Part shown: positions 41,115 to 48,359 of the stretch, in pieces
Layout of the letters: every line of letters begins with the position of its first letter
Numbering within the stretch: the first letter of the stretch is position 1
Assembly (NCBI RefSeq): GCF_006540305.1
Contig: NZ_BJOR01000001.1
Span: forward strand, 3,348,001 to 3,412,000
DNA from: Streptomyces sp. 6-11-2
Lineage (GTDB): Bacteria; Actinomycetota; Actinomycetes; Streptomycetales; Streptomycetaceae
DNA: 64,000 bases
Direction: 5' to 3'
Position numbers and translations under genes: made by a program
Notes under the pieces: generated by a model
Databases searched by the model: none
Seen by the model: only the letters and a program-made list of their open reading frames with translations
What the model was told of the DNA's origin: nothing

Positions 41115-43963
41115 CAGTGCTCCCCCGTCCCCACTCGGGCGACCTCGTCGCGCAGGCCCCTGCCGGGATCGTCGCCCGCGTCCAGGCAGCGGCCGCCACT
41201 CGCCTCGGCGATCCGGGCGTCCGGCCGGCCCGTGTCGCAGGAGCCGCTGATCAGGGACACCATGTCCACCGGCACCTTCGCCTTCCGCGCCCGGGCCAGC
41301 ACCTCGTCCAGGTTCTTCCCGGTCAGCCGGTTGCCGTCCTCGTCGTCGGTGATGTAGACGATCAGCTGCGGCCGCTGGTCGTCGTTGCCGCGCCCGGCCA
41401 TGTCGTCCAGCGCGGCGAGGAGCGCCGCGTGCGGGTCGGCCTCGGCGTCGCGCACCCGCGCCTCGGCGTCGACGACGTGCTCGGCGTCGGCGCGGCGGTG
41501 GTGTCCGAAGGGAAGCAGCTCCTGGTGGGACCGGCCGCCGGAGGTGCCGTAGACCGCCCACACCCCGTAGTCGTCCTGGGCGCCGAGCCCGCCCAGGGAC
41601 TGCTTCAGGATGCCGGGGCCGCCGCTGGGCCCCGGCCACCGCGTGCTCATCGAACCGGAGCTGTCGAGGAGGTAAAGGACCCGGCCGGGGCCGTGGGCGC
41701 TGCGGTACCGCGTGAGGGCCTCCTCCATCGCCGTCCGGCGGGCCGCGCCCGGCAGCGGGCTCGGGCCGCGCAGGACGCCCACGCCGACGTGGTCGCCGTC
41801 GAGCAGCCGGTGGCCGGATTCCGTCGCGGACCGGAAGCCGGCGGCGGCGAACGCGGCCAGGCCCTCCTCGCCGGTCAGCCAGGTGCGGAAGCGGTCGACG
41901 GCGCCGTCCCGCGCCGCCGCGTCCCGGTCGCCGCCCTCCCAGTGGACCCGCACGAAGGTGGGCATCAGCGCCGGTACGTCGACGGGGTACTCGGCGATCC
42001 GCGGCACACGTGTCGTCCGTGCGCAGCCCACCCCGCTCCTGAGCAGGAACTCCGGGACGAGCACGGCGGTGCGGCCGTCCGCGGCGCGGTCGGCCGGCAG
42101 CGCGCACAGCAGCTCGGCGGCGGTCGGCGAGGGCGGTCCCGCGGGGCGTACGGCCTGCTCGGCGGCGCGCGAGTCGGCGGTGCCGCCGTACAGGCCGATG
42201 GTCGCCAGCAGGGCGGAGTCGGTGAACTCCGGGTCGGGCCGCAGCACGGCGGCGTTCGCGTCCTGCTTCCTCAGATTCGCGATCAGCCCGGACAGCCGCA
42301 GCCCGGCGCGCTCGTCCAGTCCGGCCCCGGCCAGGTTCTGCGGGACGGCCAGCACGACGGGCGAATACGCGAACGGCTCTGCGTCCGGGTGGAGTTCGAC
42401 GTAACTGCGGGTGGTCCCGTCGGTGGTGACCCGGGCCGCGTCGGTGCCCGTGGCGGGGATCCACACGTCCGGCTGCGGCCCGACGTCCCGCTGCGGGTTG
42501 GTGTCCTCCACGCGGGGTTCCTGCCAGGCGTCGCTCTGCCGGCGCAGCGCGGTGGCCGCGGCGGTCGCGCCCGCGCTGTAGACGGTGAGGCCGCTGCGGC
42601 GGCAGCCCTGCCCGGTGGTGTTGGCCCGCGAGGTCAGATACGCGTCGGCGGCGGTCCGCACCGTCGGCTCCAGGTCGGGGTCGGTCAGCAGGCGCAGTTC
42701 GAGCGGCGGTGCGCAGGAGTGGCCGCCGCCCGGGCCGACGAGCTCGTAGCCGCCGGCACCGAGCGCGGCGAGCGCGAGCACCAGCAGCGCGCTCACCACG
42801 ACCCGGGCCCTGGTGCGCAGCCCGACGAACCAGTCGATCACGGCACGCGCCCGGGCACACGGCACGGCGAGCAGGGCCACCAGAAGACGGAGCGGGCCGC
42901 CGGAGCGGGTGCTCGGCCCGGGGCCGGCCGGCCCGCCCGGCGGCTCGGTGCGCGGCGGCTGTGCGGAGGACTGCGCCGAGGGCGCGGGCTCCTCGGACGA
43001 CTGCCCCGGGTCCGGCGCGGGTGCGATCGGCTCCTCCGGCTCGCCCTTCCGCGCCGGCTCGCCCTTCCGCGCAGTCAGCAGCACGTCCGTGCCCGGCTCA
43101 CCGGCGAACTGCGGCTCCCACAGGTCCCCGAGCGAGGTCCTGCGGCCCGCCCCGACCATCTGCCCGCGCAGCCGGCCGAAGAGCTTCAGAAAAGACAACT
43201 CCTCGCCAGAGTCGAGGAGTTGTACGAGTTCTTCGGTGAACGGGGTGGCTCTCGTGCCGTCGCCGGAGTCGATGAGCCGGTTGGCCTGCACGCTCATCAG
43301 CAGCAGGACCCGCCGGCGGTCGGCGAAGTCGTGCCACACCTTGGCGGCGTTACCCGCGTAGCAGCAGTCGAGGATCACCACGATCCGCTCGGCGTGGCTC
43401 CCGGCGAGCACGGTGAGCATCCCCGTGAACGCCTCCGCGCCCGGGAACACGGCCCGGCCGCCGGCGACCACGCGCGCGTTGCGCATCTGGAGGAACAGCT
43501 CGTCACCCGCGCTCGGCACGGCTCCGTGCCCGGCGAAGTAGCACAGCAGCAGGCCGTCGGCGTCCTGGGCGGCGGTGCGCAGCGCCTCGCTGAACTGGTC
43601 CAGCGACGGCGAGCGCAGGACGGTGACCTCCTCCGATCCGCCGTCGTCCGGTCCACCGGCCTCCTGCCCGCCGGTGCCCGCCGCGCCGCCGGCCTCCGGC
43701 CCGCCGGCGTCCTCCTGGCCGTCCGTGTCCTCTTGCCCGGCGACGGCCTCCTGCCCGCCGGTGGCCCCCTGCTCCCCGGTCTCCTTCCGCCCGCCGAAGA
43801 TCCCGCCCCGGCGCAGCGCGTCCTCCAGCCGCTCCAGGTTGTGCCGGACGGCGGGCAGATGGCCGGGAACGCCCTCCGGGTCGTCCGGCTGCGTGTGCTC
43901 GTACTCCCCAACACCGACCAGCAGCGCCCGGTTCACCCGCCCGCGCGGGTCGAAGCGGTCCAC
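41114..43963 (-). CDS. Transmembrane caspase - solute-binding - VWA fusion
   Basis: A 949-aa protein starting at GTG 43963 (GAGGGG upstream), four bases after the EACC1-like gene. Residues 10-300 are a caspase/metacaspase domain with His146 in YFAGHGAVP and the Cys dyad in VVILDCCYAG (catalytic Cys201 predicted). A Gly/Gln/Glu low-complexity insert lies at ~58-110. A Pro-rich linker (300-355) leads to a membrane helix (~387-405, VVVSALLVLALAALGAGG). The outer part is solute-binding-like (~418-700, LELRLLTDPDLEPTVRTAAD ... DVWIPATG). It is followed by a VWA domain with the MIDAS motif DSSGS at 767-771 and TDDED near 872. The caspase would be cytoplasmic and the sensor extracellular. I know solute-binding-plus-VWA proteins and bacterial caspases separately; the fusion looks unusual. 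Confidence 0.85.
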   Translation of the reverse strand: MDRFDPRGRVNRALLVGVGEYEHTQPDDPEGVPGHLPAVRHNLERLEDALRRGGIFGGRKETGEQGATGGQEAVAGQEDTDGQEDAGGPEAGGAAGTGGQEAGGPDDGGSEEVTVLRSPSLDQFSEALRTAAQDADGLLLCYFAGHGAVPSAGDELFLQMRNARVVAGGRAVFPGAEAFTGMLTVLAGSHAERIVVILDCCYAGNAAKVWHDFADRRRVLLLMSVQANRLIDSGDGTRATPFTEELVQLLDSGEELSFLKLFGRLRGQMVGAGRRTSLGDLWEPQFAGEPGTDVLLTARKGEPARKGEPEEPIAPAPDPGQSSEEPAPSAQSSAQPPRTEPPGGPAGPGPSTRSGGPLRLLVALLAVPCARARAVIDWFVGLRTRARVVVSALLVLALAALGAGGYELVGPGGGHSCAPPLELRLLTDPDLEPTVRTAADAYLTSRANTTGQGCRRSGLTVYSAGATAAATALRRQSDAWQEPRVEDTNPQRDVGPQPDVWIPATGTDAARVTTDGTTRSYVELHPDAEPFAYSPVVLAVPQNLAGAGLDERAGLRLSGLIANLRKQDANAAVLRPDPEFTDSALLATIGLYGGTADSRAAEQAVRPAGPPSPTAAELLCALPADRAADGRTAVLVPEFLLRSGVGCARTTRVPRIAEYPVDVPALMPTFVRVHWEGGDRDAAARDGAVDRFRTWLTGEEGLAAFAAAGFRSATESGHRLLDGDHVGVGVLRGPSPLPGAARRTAMEEALTRYRSAHGPGRVLYLLDSSGSMSTRWPGPSGGPGILKQSLGGLGAQDDYGVWAVYGTSGGRSHQELLPFGHHRRADAEHVVDAEARVRDAEADPHAALLAALDDMAGRGNDDQRPQLIVYITDDEDGNRLTGKNLDEVLARARKAKVPVDMVSLISGSCDTGRPDARIAEASGGRCLDAGDDPGRGLRDEVARVGTGEH

Positions 43964-43967
43964 GGGG

Positions 43968-44330
43968 CTACCCCTCGTCGTGGTGCACCGGATCGACGTG
44001 GGTCCGGGGTGAGTCGCCCGACTCCACCCGGCGGCGGTTCTCCAGCCAGGCCGCCACCGCCCGCCTGGTCTGCGCCACCAACTCGTCGAACACCGCTTCG
44101 GCGCCCGCGCCGAGCAGGAACAGCAGGATCTCCATGCCGGCGCCCATGCGACCGGGCGGCACGTCCGAACGCGGCTGCTCGACGATCCGCAGCCGTCCCC
44201 CGCTGACCAGATCCTCCAGCGGTTTCTCCCGCTCCAGCCACGCCTTCAGCGCGCCGACGTCCTTGTTGCTCGCACTTCCGTCCAGCCGGACCCGTACACC
44301 TCGGCCGGCCACGCCATCCCCCTCAGCCAT
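43968..44330 (-). CDS. EACC1-like effector-associated small protein
   Basis: A 120-aa protein starting at ATG 44330. GTG 44312 has a better ribosome site (GAGGGGGA) and is an alternative that keeps the conserved part. The pattern RVRLDGSASNKDVGALKAWLERE, a basic/Pro segment (PPGRMGAGMEILLFLLG) and a helix of ~20 hydrophobic residues match the effector-associated constant component 1 family, found next to proteases and other effectors in actinobacterial conflict systems. The helix may be membrane-associated. It lies between the inactive caspase homologue and the active caspase fusion, which supports a role as the coupling component (inference). Confidence 0.7.
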   Translation of the reverse strand: MAEGDGVAGRGVRVRLDGSASNKDVGALKAWLEREKPLEDLVSGGRLRIVEQPRSDVPPGRMGAGMEILLFLLGAGAEAVFDELVAQTRRAVAAWLENRRRVESGDSPRTHVDPVHHDEG

Positions 44331-44494
44331 AACTCACCATTCTGGCACCGCGACACAACTCTCCGGGAGGGCGCATTCCGGCCACACCGGACCCGCACCG
44401 GCCTCGGCGAACCCGGGCCGGACCTGCACCGGACCCGCACCAGAACCGCGTCGGACCTGCGCCGGATCTGCGCCGGATCTGCGCCGGCCCCGCC
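44331..44494. repeat. 11-bp degenerate repeats in the operon gap
   Basis: The 164-base gap upstream of the EACC1-like gene is filled with variants of GCGCCGGATCT and GGACCTGCACC, including three consecutive copies near 44460-44490. No gene is present. An internal promoter is possible. Confidence 0.55.
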
Positions 44495-45556
44495 TCAGAC
44501 CTGCGTCTGCAGCTGGCTCAGCTGGCGGCGCACATGGTCCAGCGCGCCCTCTCGCCGGCCCGGCACCCGGCCGCGCAACTCCGCGAGCACCGAGCCGAGT
44601 TCGCGGGCCCGTTCGGGATCGTGGATCAGCCCCCACTGGTGGTGGGCGCGGTCGACGGCGGCCTCGACGGCCACGGCGTCGGCGGCCTGGCCCATGGCCA
44701 GGCGGGTGGTGGCCACGGTCAGCCAGGCCCGGCAGCTGCGGGCGGCGTCGCCCGCGAACATCGCCAGGTCCGCGCGGACCTCGGCCCAGTGCAGCGCGTC
44801 CTCGGAGGCCGCTCCGTGGGCGAGGGCGGCGGCCCGCTCCCAGCGGGCGGCGAGCGCGTCGGCGTCGCCGTGCCGGCCGGTCTGCACACAGGCGGCGATG
44901 GCCGTGTGCGGGTCGGCCGGCCCCGGCCCGGGCGCGGTGAGCACGAGGCCGGGGCCGCCGTACTCCTCGGTCAGCCGCGACAGCGCCTGCTCGTGCAGCT
45001 CCACCGGGGGCGGCCGGTGCCCGCTGCGCAGGATCGTCGCCACCGCCCTCATGTACGCCGGTGCCGCCACCGTGCGCCGGGCCGGCGGCGGCGCGATCCG
45101 GCCGTACAGGGCGATGTTGTGCCCGCAGCCCAAGGGGCGCCCGCGCAGCAGTTCCCAGCTCTCCGCGTCCGCGTGCAGATCGGCCACGACCGTGGTGGTG
45201 CCGTCCGGTCGCAGCCGGAGTTCCTCGCGCAGCCAGTGCCAGGGCAGGGCCGTGTAGCGGACGGTCGCCGGGGTGGTGCGGGCGAGCGCCAGGTGGGGCA
45301 GGTGCTGGCGGCGGTCCAGCTGGAGCTGGCCGGTGAGGAACACGGTGAGCGGGCCGGGCGCCGCCGCGGCCGCGCGCAGCCGGGTGAGCACGGCCTGCGG
45401 CTCCAGCGGGTCGACGAGCTCCACCACGGTCGCGGTGTCCGTGCCGGACAGCACGGAGGGCGCCACGGCGGCCAGCACCGGCAGCACGGACGCGGCGTCC
45501 ACCAGACGTCCCCTGCCCACGGGCGCGGCCGCGAGCAGCAGCACGGTTCCGGGCAT
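44495..45556 (-). CDS. Caspase-fold protein lacking catalytic residues
   Basis: A 353-aa soluble protein starting at ATG 45556 (GGGGGG upstream), first gene of the operon. Its first ~160 residues follow the caspase strand order of the fusion protein's domain: LTVFLTGQLQLD in place of YFAGHG, and TTVVADLHADAESWELL in place of VVILDCCYAG. Both the catalytic His (here Gln77) and Cys (here His128) are replaced, so it should not be a protease. The C-terminal half is all helical (TAIAACVQTGRHGDADALAARWERA) and may be repeat-like. An inactive homologue next to an active caspase suggests an inhibitor, adaptor or sensor (inference). Confidence 0.7.
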   Translation of the reverse strand: MPGTVLLLAAAPVGRGRLVDAASVLPVLAAVAPSVLSGTDTATVVELVDPLEPQAVLTRLRAAAAAPGPLTVFLTGQLQLDRRQHLPHLALARTTPATVRYTALPWHWLREELRLRPDGTTTVVADLHADAESWELLRGRPLGCGHNIALYGRIAPPPARRTVAAPAYMRAVATILRSGHRPPPVELHEQALSRLTEEYGGPGLVLTAPGPGPADPHTAIAACVQTGRHGDADALAARWERAAALAHGAASEDALHWAEVRADLAMFAGDAARSCRAWLTVATTRLAMGQAADAVAVEAAVDRAHHQWGLIHDPERARELGSVLAELRGRVPGRREGALDHVRRQLSQLQTQV

Positions 45557-45681
45557 CGTCCCCCCGTGTCGTGATCCGGTCGGTCGCGTACGTCAGCACG
45601 TTAACCGCTCCACCGACTTGCCAGGGCCCCTTCCCCGGTGTGCTCTGGTAGGCGGGGGCGAGGAGAGAGAGGAGCGCTCTC

Positions 45682-46122
45682 ATGGCTCACGCGGCACCCG
45701 TGTCCGGTATCACCACCCGCACCACCCGCCCACCGAACCTGTTCAGCGCCCGGGCCCATGCCATCGGCCGGTGGGCGGGACCGCTCGCACTGGGGCTCGT
45801 CTACGGCTACTGGGCCGCGGCCGACCGGCGCGACGGCGGACCGATCACGGGCTGGAACGTGCTGTTCGGCTTCGTGACCACGATCGTGTTCACGCTGGTC
45901 CTGGCGGGCGTCCTCATGTTCGGCCCCCGGCTGCGGCGGGAGCGGCACGCGGCGCTGTGGTTCGCCTTCATCGGCGTGGCGTTCGGCTTCCTCTACAGCC
46001 AGAGCGGCCGTGCGCTCGTGTCGACGGTCGGCCTGTCGCTGGGGATCGCGATCGTCGCGGGCCTCTTCTGCTTCTACTGGTTCTACACGCACGAGGACGC
46101 GGCGGGCCATCGCGTGAGTTGA
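45682..46122 (+). CDS. Four-helix membrane protein, unknown function
   Basis: A 146-aa protein starting at ATG 45682 with GAGAGAGGAG upstream. Hydrophobic helices lie at about residues 30-46, 60-84, 92-106 and 113-135. The sequence has short Arg-rich loops (FGPRLRRERHAALW), and the last helix contains FCFYWFYTHE. No family was recognised. It is divergent from the caspase operon and shares its upstream region, so co-regulation is possible. Confidence 0.7.
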   Translation: MAHAAPVSGITTRTTRPPNLFSARAHAIGRWAGPLALGLVYGYWAAADRRDGGPITGWNVLFGFVTTIVFTLVLAGVLMFGPRLRRERHAALWFAFIGVAFGFLYSQSGRALVSTVGLSLGIAIVAGLFCFYWFYTHEDAAGHRVS

Positions 46123-46168
46123 CCCACTGATCCGCTGACCCGCTGAACCCGCGTCGGTAGCCCCGGAC

Positions 46169-46222
46169 CGACCTGACCTACCTGACCGACCGGACCGACC
46201 GGACCGACCGAACCGACCGACC
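46169..46222. repeat. CCGACCGGA/CCGACCTGA low-complexity repeat
   Basis: Short imperfect 9-10-bp units of CCGACCGGA run over ~55 bases in the gap between two membrane protein genes. Confidence 0.7.
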
Positions 46223-46245
46223 CGCTCTCCCGGTCACCCGAATGC

Positions 46246-46269
46246 CGCCCCTCCGCTCGCGGAGGGGCG
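46246..46269 (+). promoter_or_regulatory. Hairpin covering the ribosome site of the 46271 gene
   Basis: CGCCCCTCCG (46246-46255) pairs perfectly with CGGAGGGGCG (46260-46269) around CTCG. The Shine-Dalgarno-like GGAGGGG is inside the stem, two bases before the GTG start. It may be a terminator of upstream reading, or may limit translation of the gene. Confidence 0.5.
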
Positions 46270-46270
46270 G

Positions 46271-47221
46271 GTGACGGCCTTGGCTGAGAACGTGTCCCGA
46301 CGTATGCGAAGCGGCCTGTCGGCCGTGCTCATCGCGCTCTCGTGCCTGCTCGTGCCGTTCGGCGTGCTGTCGGCCTGGGCGGCGTACGGGCTCTCCGACA
46401 CCGGTCGCTACGTCACCACGATGGCGCCGCTCGCCGACGACCCGGACGTCCGCGACGCGATCGCGGACACCGTCGGGGACGGGATCGTGCAGGAGATCGG
46501 CCACGGGCTGGACGCCCGCGTCCGCCCCGGCACCATCACCCCCTTCGTGCACGACGCCGTCCGCTCGTTCACCCGGACCGAGGCCTTCCGCACAGCGTGG
46601 AACGAGGGCAACCGGGCCGCCCACGACGCCGTGCTGCGGGCCCTGCGCGACGAACGCGCCCCCCTCGAACGCCCGGTCACCGTCGATCTCGCGCCCGTCA
46701 CCGCCCAGGTCAAGGCCCAGCTCGCCCAGGACCACGTACCGCTCGCGAACCGCATTCCCGTCCAGCACACCGAGGTCGATCTGCTTCCGGCCCAGCAACT
46801 GGGCCGCCTGCGGAAGGGGTTCCACGTGCTCGAAGTCGCCGGTTTCTGGCTGCCGGTCGCGGCCGTCGCGTTCGCCGTCGCCGGGCTCGCCCTGGCCGCC
46901 CGCCGCCGCCGGGCGCTGACCGCCACCGCGCTCGGCACCGCCCTCGGCGGCGCGCTGCTCGCCCTCGCCGTCGCCATCGGCCGCAGCCTGACCCTCGCCG
47001 ACCTCCCCGCCGAGGTCTCCCAGCCGGCCGTCGGCGCCGTCTACGACGCCCTCACGGCCACCCTGCGCACCGCCTCGTGGATCCTGGTCGCCCTCGGTCT
47101 GACGGTGGCCGCGCTGACCTGGCTCTCCCGTCGCCCACGCCGGCCCTTCCGCCGCCGGGCGGCCGAGGCCCCCACCACCCGGACCCGCCCCGAGCAGCCG
47201 CCGCCGCGCGTGCGCGTCTGA
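46271..47221 (+). CDS. Multipass membrane protein, unknown function
   Basis: A 316-aa protein starting at GTG 46271. A helix at ~15-39 (SAVLIALSCLLVPFGVLSAWAA) is followed by a large extracellular region (~45-190) with helical, DALATTMAPLADDPDVRDAI-like content. Three more membrane helices lie at about 194-214, 221-241 and 269-289. The C-terminal tail is Arg/Pro-rich. This domain order (one helix, ~150-residue outside domain, three helices) is common in Streptomyces membrane proteins of unknown role. The ribosome site is within a hairpin. Confidence 0.75.
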   Translation: MTALAENVSRRMRSGLSAVLIALSCLLVPFGVLSAWAAYGLSDTGRYVTTMAPLADDPDVRDAIADTVGDGIVQEIGHGLDARVRPGTITPFVHDAVRSFTRTEAFRTAWNEGNRAAHDAVLRALRDERAPLERPVTVDLAPVTAQVKAQLAQDHVPLANRIPVQHTEVDLLPAQQLGRLRKGFHVLEVAGFWLPVAAVAFAVAGLALAARRRRALTATALGTALGGALLALAVAIGRSLTLADLPAEVSQPAVGAVYDALTATLRTASWILVALGLTVAALTWLSRRPRRPFRRRAAEAPTTRTRPEQPPPRVRV

Positions 47222-47281
47222 TCCCGCTGCTCCCGCGCGCAGGACGCCCGGAGTCCATGGCGACCCCGTAGGCTCGGCGTC

Positions 47282-48244
47282 GTGACCAAGCAGGGGGGAC
47301 GGTTCGCGAGCTGGTGCGCCGGGCTGATGTTCGCGGGGGTGAGCGTCGTCGTCGGGTGCCGGCTGGCCGACAGCGACGGCATCACGCCCGTACCGCAGCT
47401 CCTCGCGTTCCTGCCGTGGCTGCTCGTGCCCACCGGACTGGGCCTGGCGTTCACGCTGCGCGGACGCTGGTGGGCGGGGGCGGTGTGGGGCGTGGCGCTG
47501 CTGGGGCTGCTGGCGTGGTTCATCGAGCCGTACGGCAGGGTCTCCGCGCCGGCCGGCCATGCCGTGGCCGAAGTGCGGGTGCTGACCTCGAACGTGCAGT
47601 TCGGGCGTGGCGCCCCGGCCCTCGTCCCGGCCATCCGCCGCGAGCGGCCCGACATCGTCTTCGTCGAGGAGTGCGAGTACACCTGCCAGGCGACGCTGGA
47701 CCGGGAAGTCGGCGGCGACTACCCGTACCGGCGGGCGGTCCGGGCGGGCGGTTCGCAGGGGTCCCTGATCCTCAGCCGCTACGCCCTGCGCGGCACCGCC
47801 GGAGTCCGCGGCACGATGGGCATGCCGGGCGCCGTCGCCGACGTCCGCGGGCACGCGGTGCGCCTCCAGCTCGTGCACCCCATGCCACCGCTGCCCGGCC
47901 AGGTCGCGCTCTGGCACCGGGAACTCGCCCGGCTGCGCGCCTTCGCCGCGGCGGACCGTACGACCCCGACCGTGCTGGCCGGCGACTTCAACGCCTCCCA
48001 GGACCACGCGGCCTTCCGCCGCATCATCGACACCGGACTGCGCGACGCCGCCCGCCTGGCCGGCGCCGAGCGCGCTCCCAGCTGGCCGGCCCGCACCGCG
48101 CCCACCCTCGGCGCCCAGATCGACCACGTGCTCGTCTCACCGGACTTCTCCGCGACCGGCGCCCGCTTCCTCGCCCTGGCCGACACCGACCACCGCGCGT
48201 TGCTCGTCGACATCACGCTGCACGACGGCCGAGGATCGCGTTGA
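47282..48244 (+). CDS. Membrane-anchored endonuclease/exonuclease/phosphatase (EEP) protein
   Basis: A 320-aa protein starting at GTG 47282. Three membrane helices fill residues 10-80. The remaining part is an EEP-fold hydrolase with the metal site: Asn104 in LTSNVQFG, Glu129/Glu130 in FVEECEY, His199, Asp235 and Asn237 in LAGDFNAS, and Asp281-His282 and Asp303-His304 in QIDHVLVS and DTDHRALLV. The catalytic domain is on the outer side, so the substrate may be extracellular nucleic acid, phospholipid or sphingolipid. Which is unknown. Confidence 0.88.
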   Translation: MTKQGGRFASWCAGLMFAGVSVVVGCRLADSDGITPVPQLLAFLPWLLVPTGLGLAFTLRGRWWAGAVWGVALLGLLAWFIEPYGRVSAPAGHAVAEVRVLTSNVQFGRGAPALVPAIRRERPDIVFVEECEYTCQATLDREVGGDYPYRRAVRAGGSQGSLILSRYALRGTAGVRGTMGMPGAVADVRGHAVRLQLVHPMPPLPGQVALWHRELARLRAFAAADRTTPTVLAGDFNASQDHAAFRRIIDTGLRDAARLAGAERAPSWPARTAPTLGAQIDHVLVSPDFSATGARFLALADTDHRALLVDITLHDGRGSR

Positions 48245-48359
48245 CACGGCCCGCCTGCCGGTACTCGCCCCTGCCCAAGATCACCACTCGGGGCCGCTAA
48301 CCTTACGTGTCCGTCCTGGCCAGGGATTGACGGGCATCAACTCACGAAGGGTTGCGCAC

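Noticed and set aside
43230..43240. Possible tRNA-like or attachment-site sequence near the caspase operon
   Set aside because: No cloverleaf or direct-repeat pair was found on inspection of both sides of the operon.
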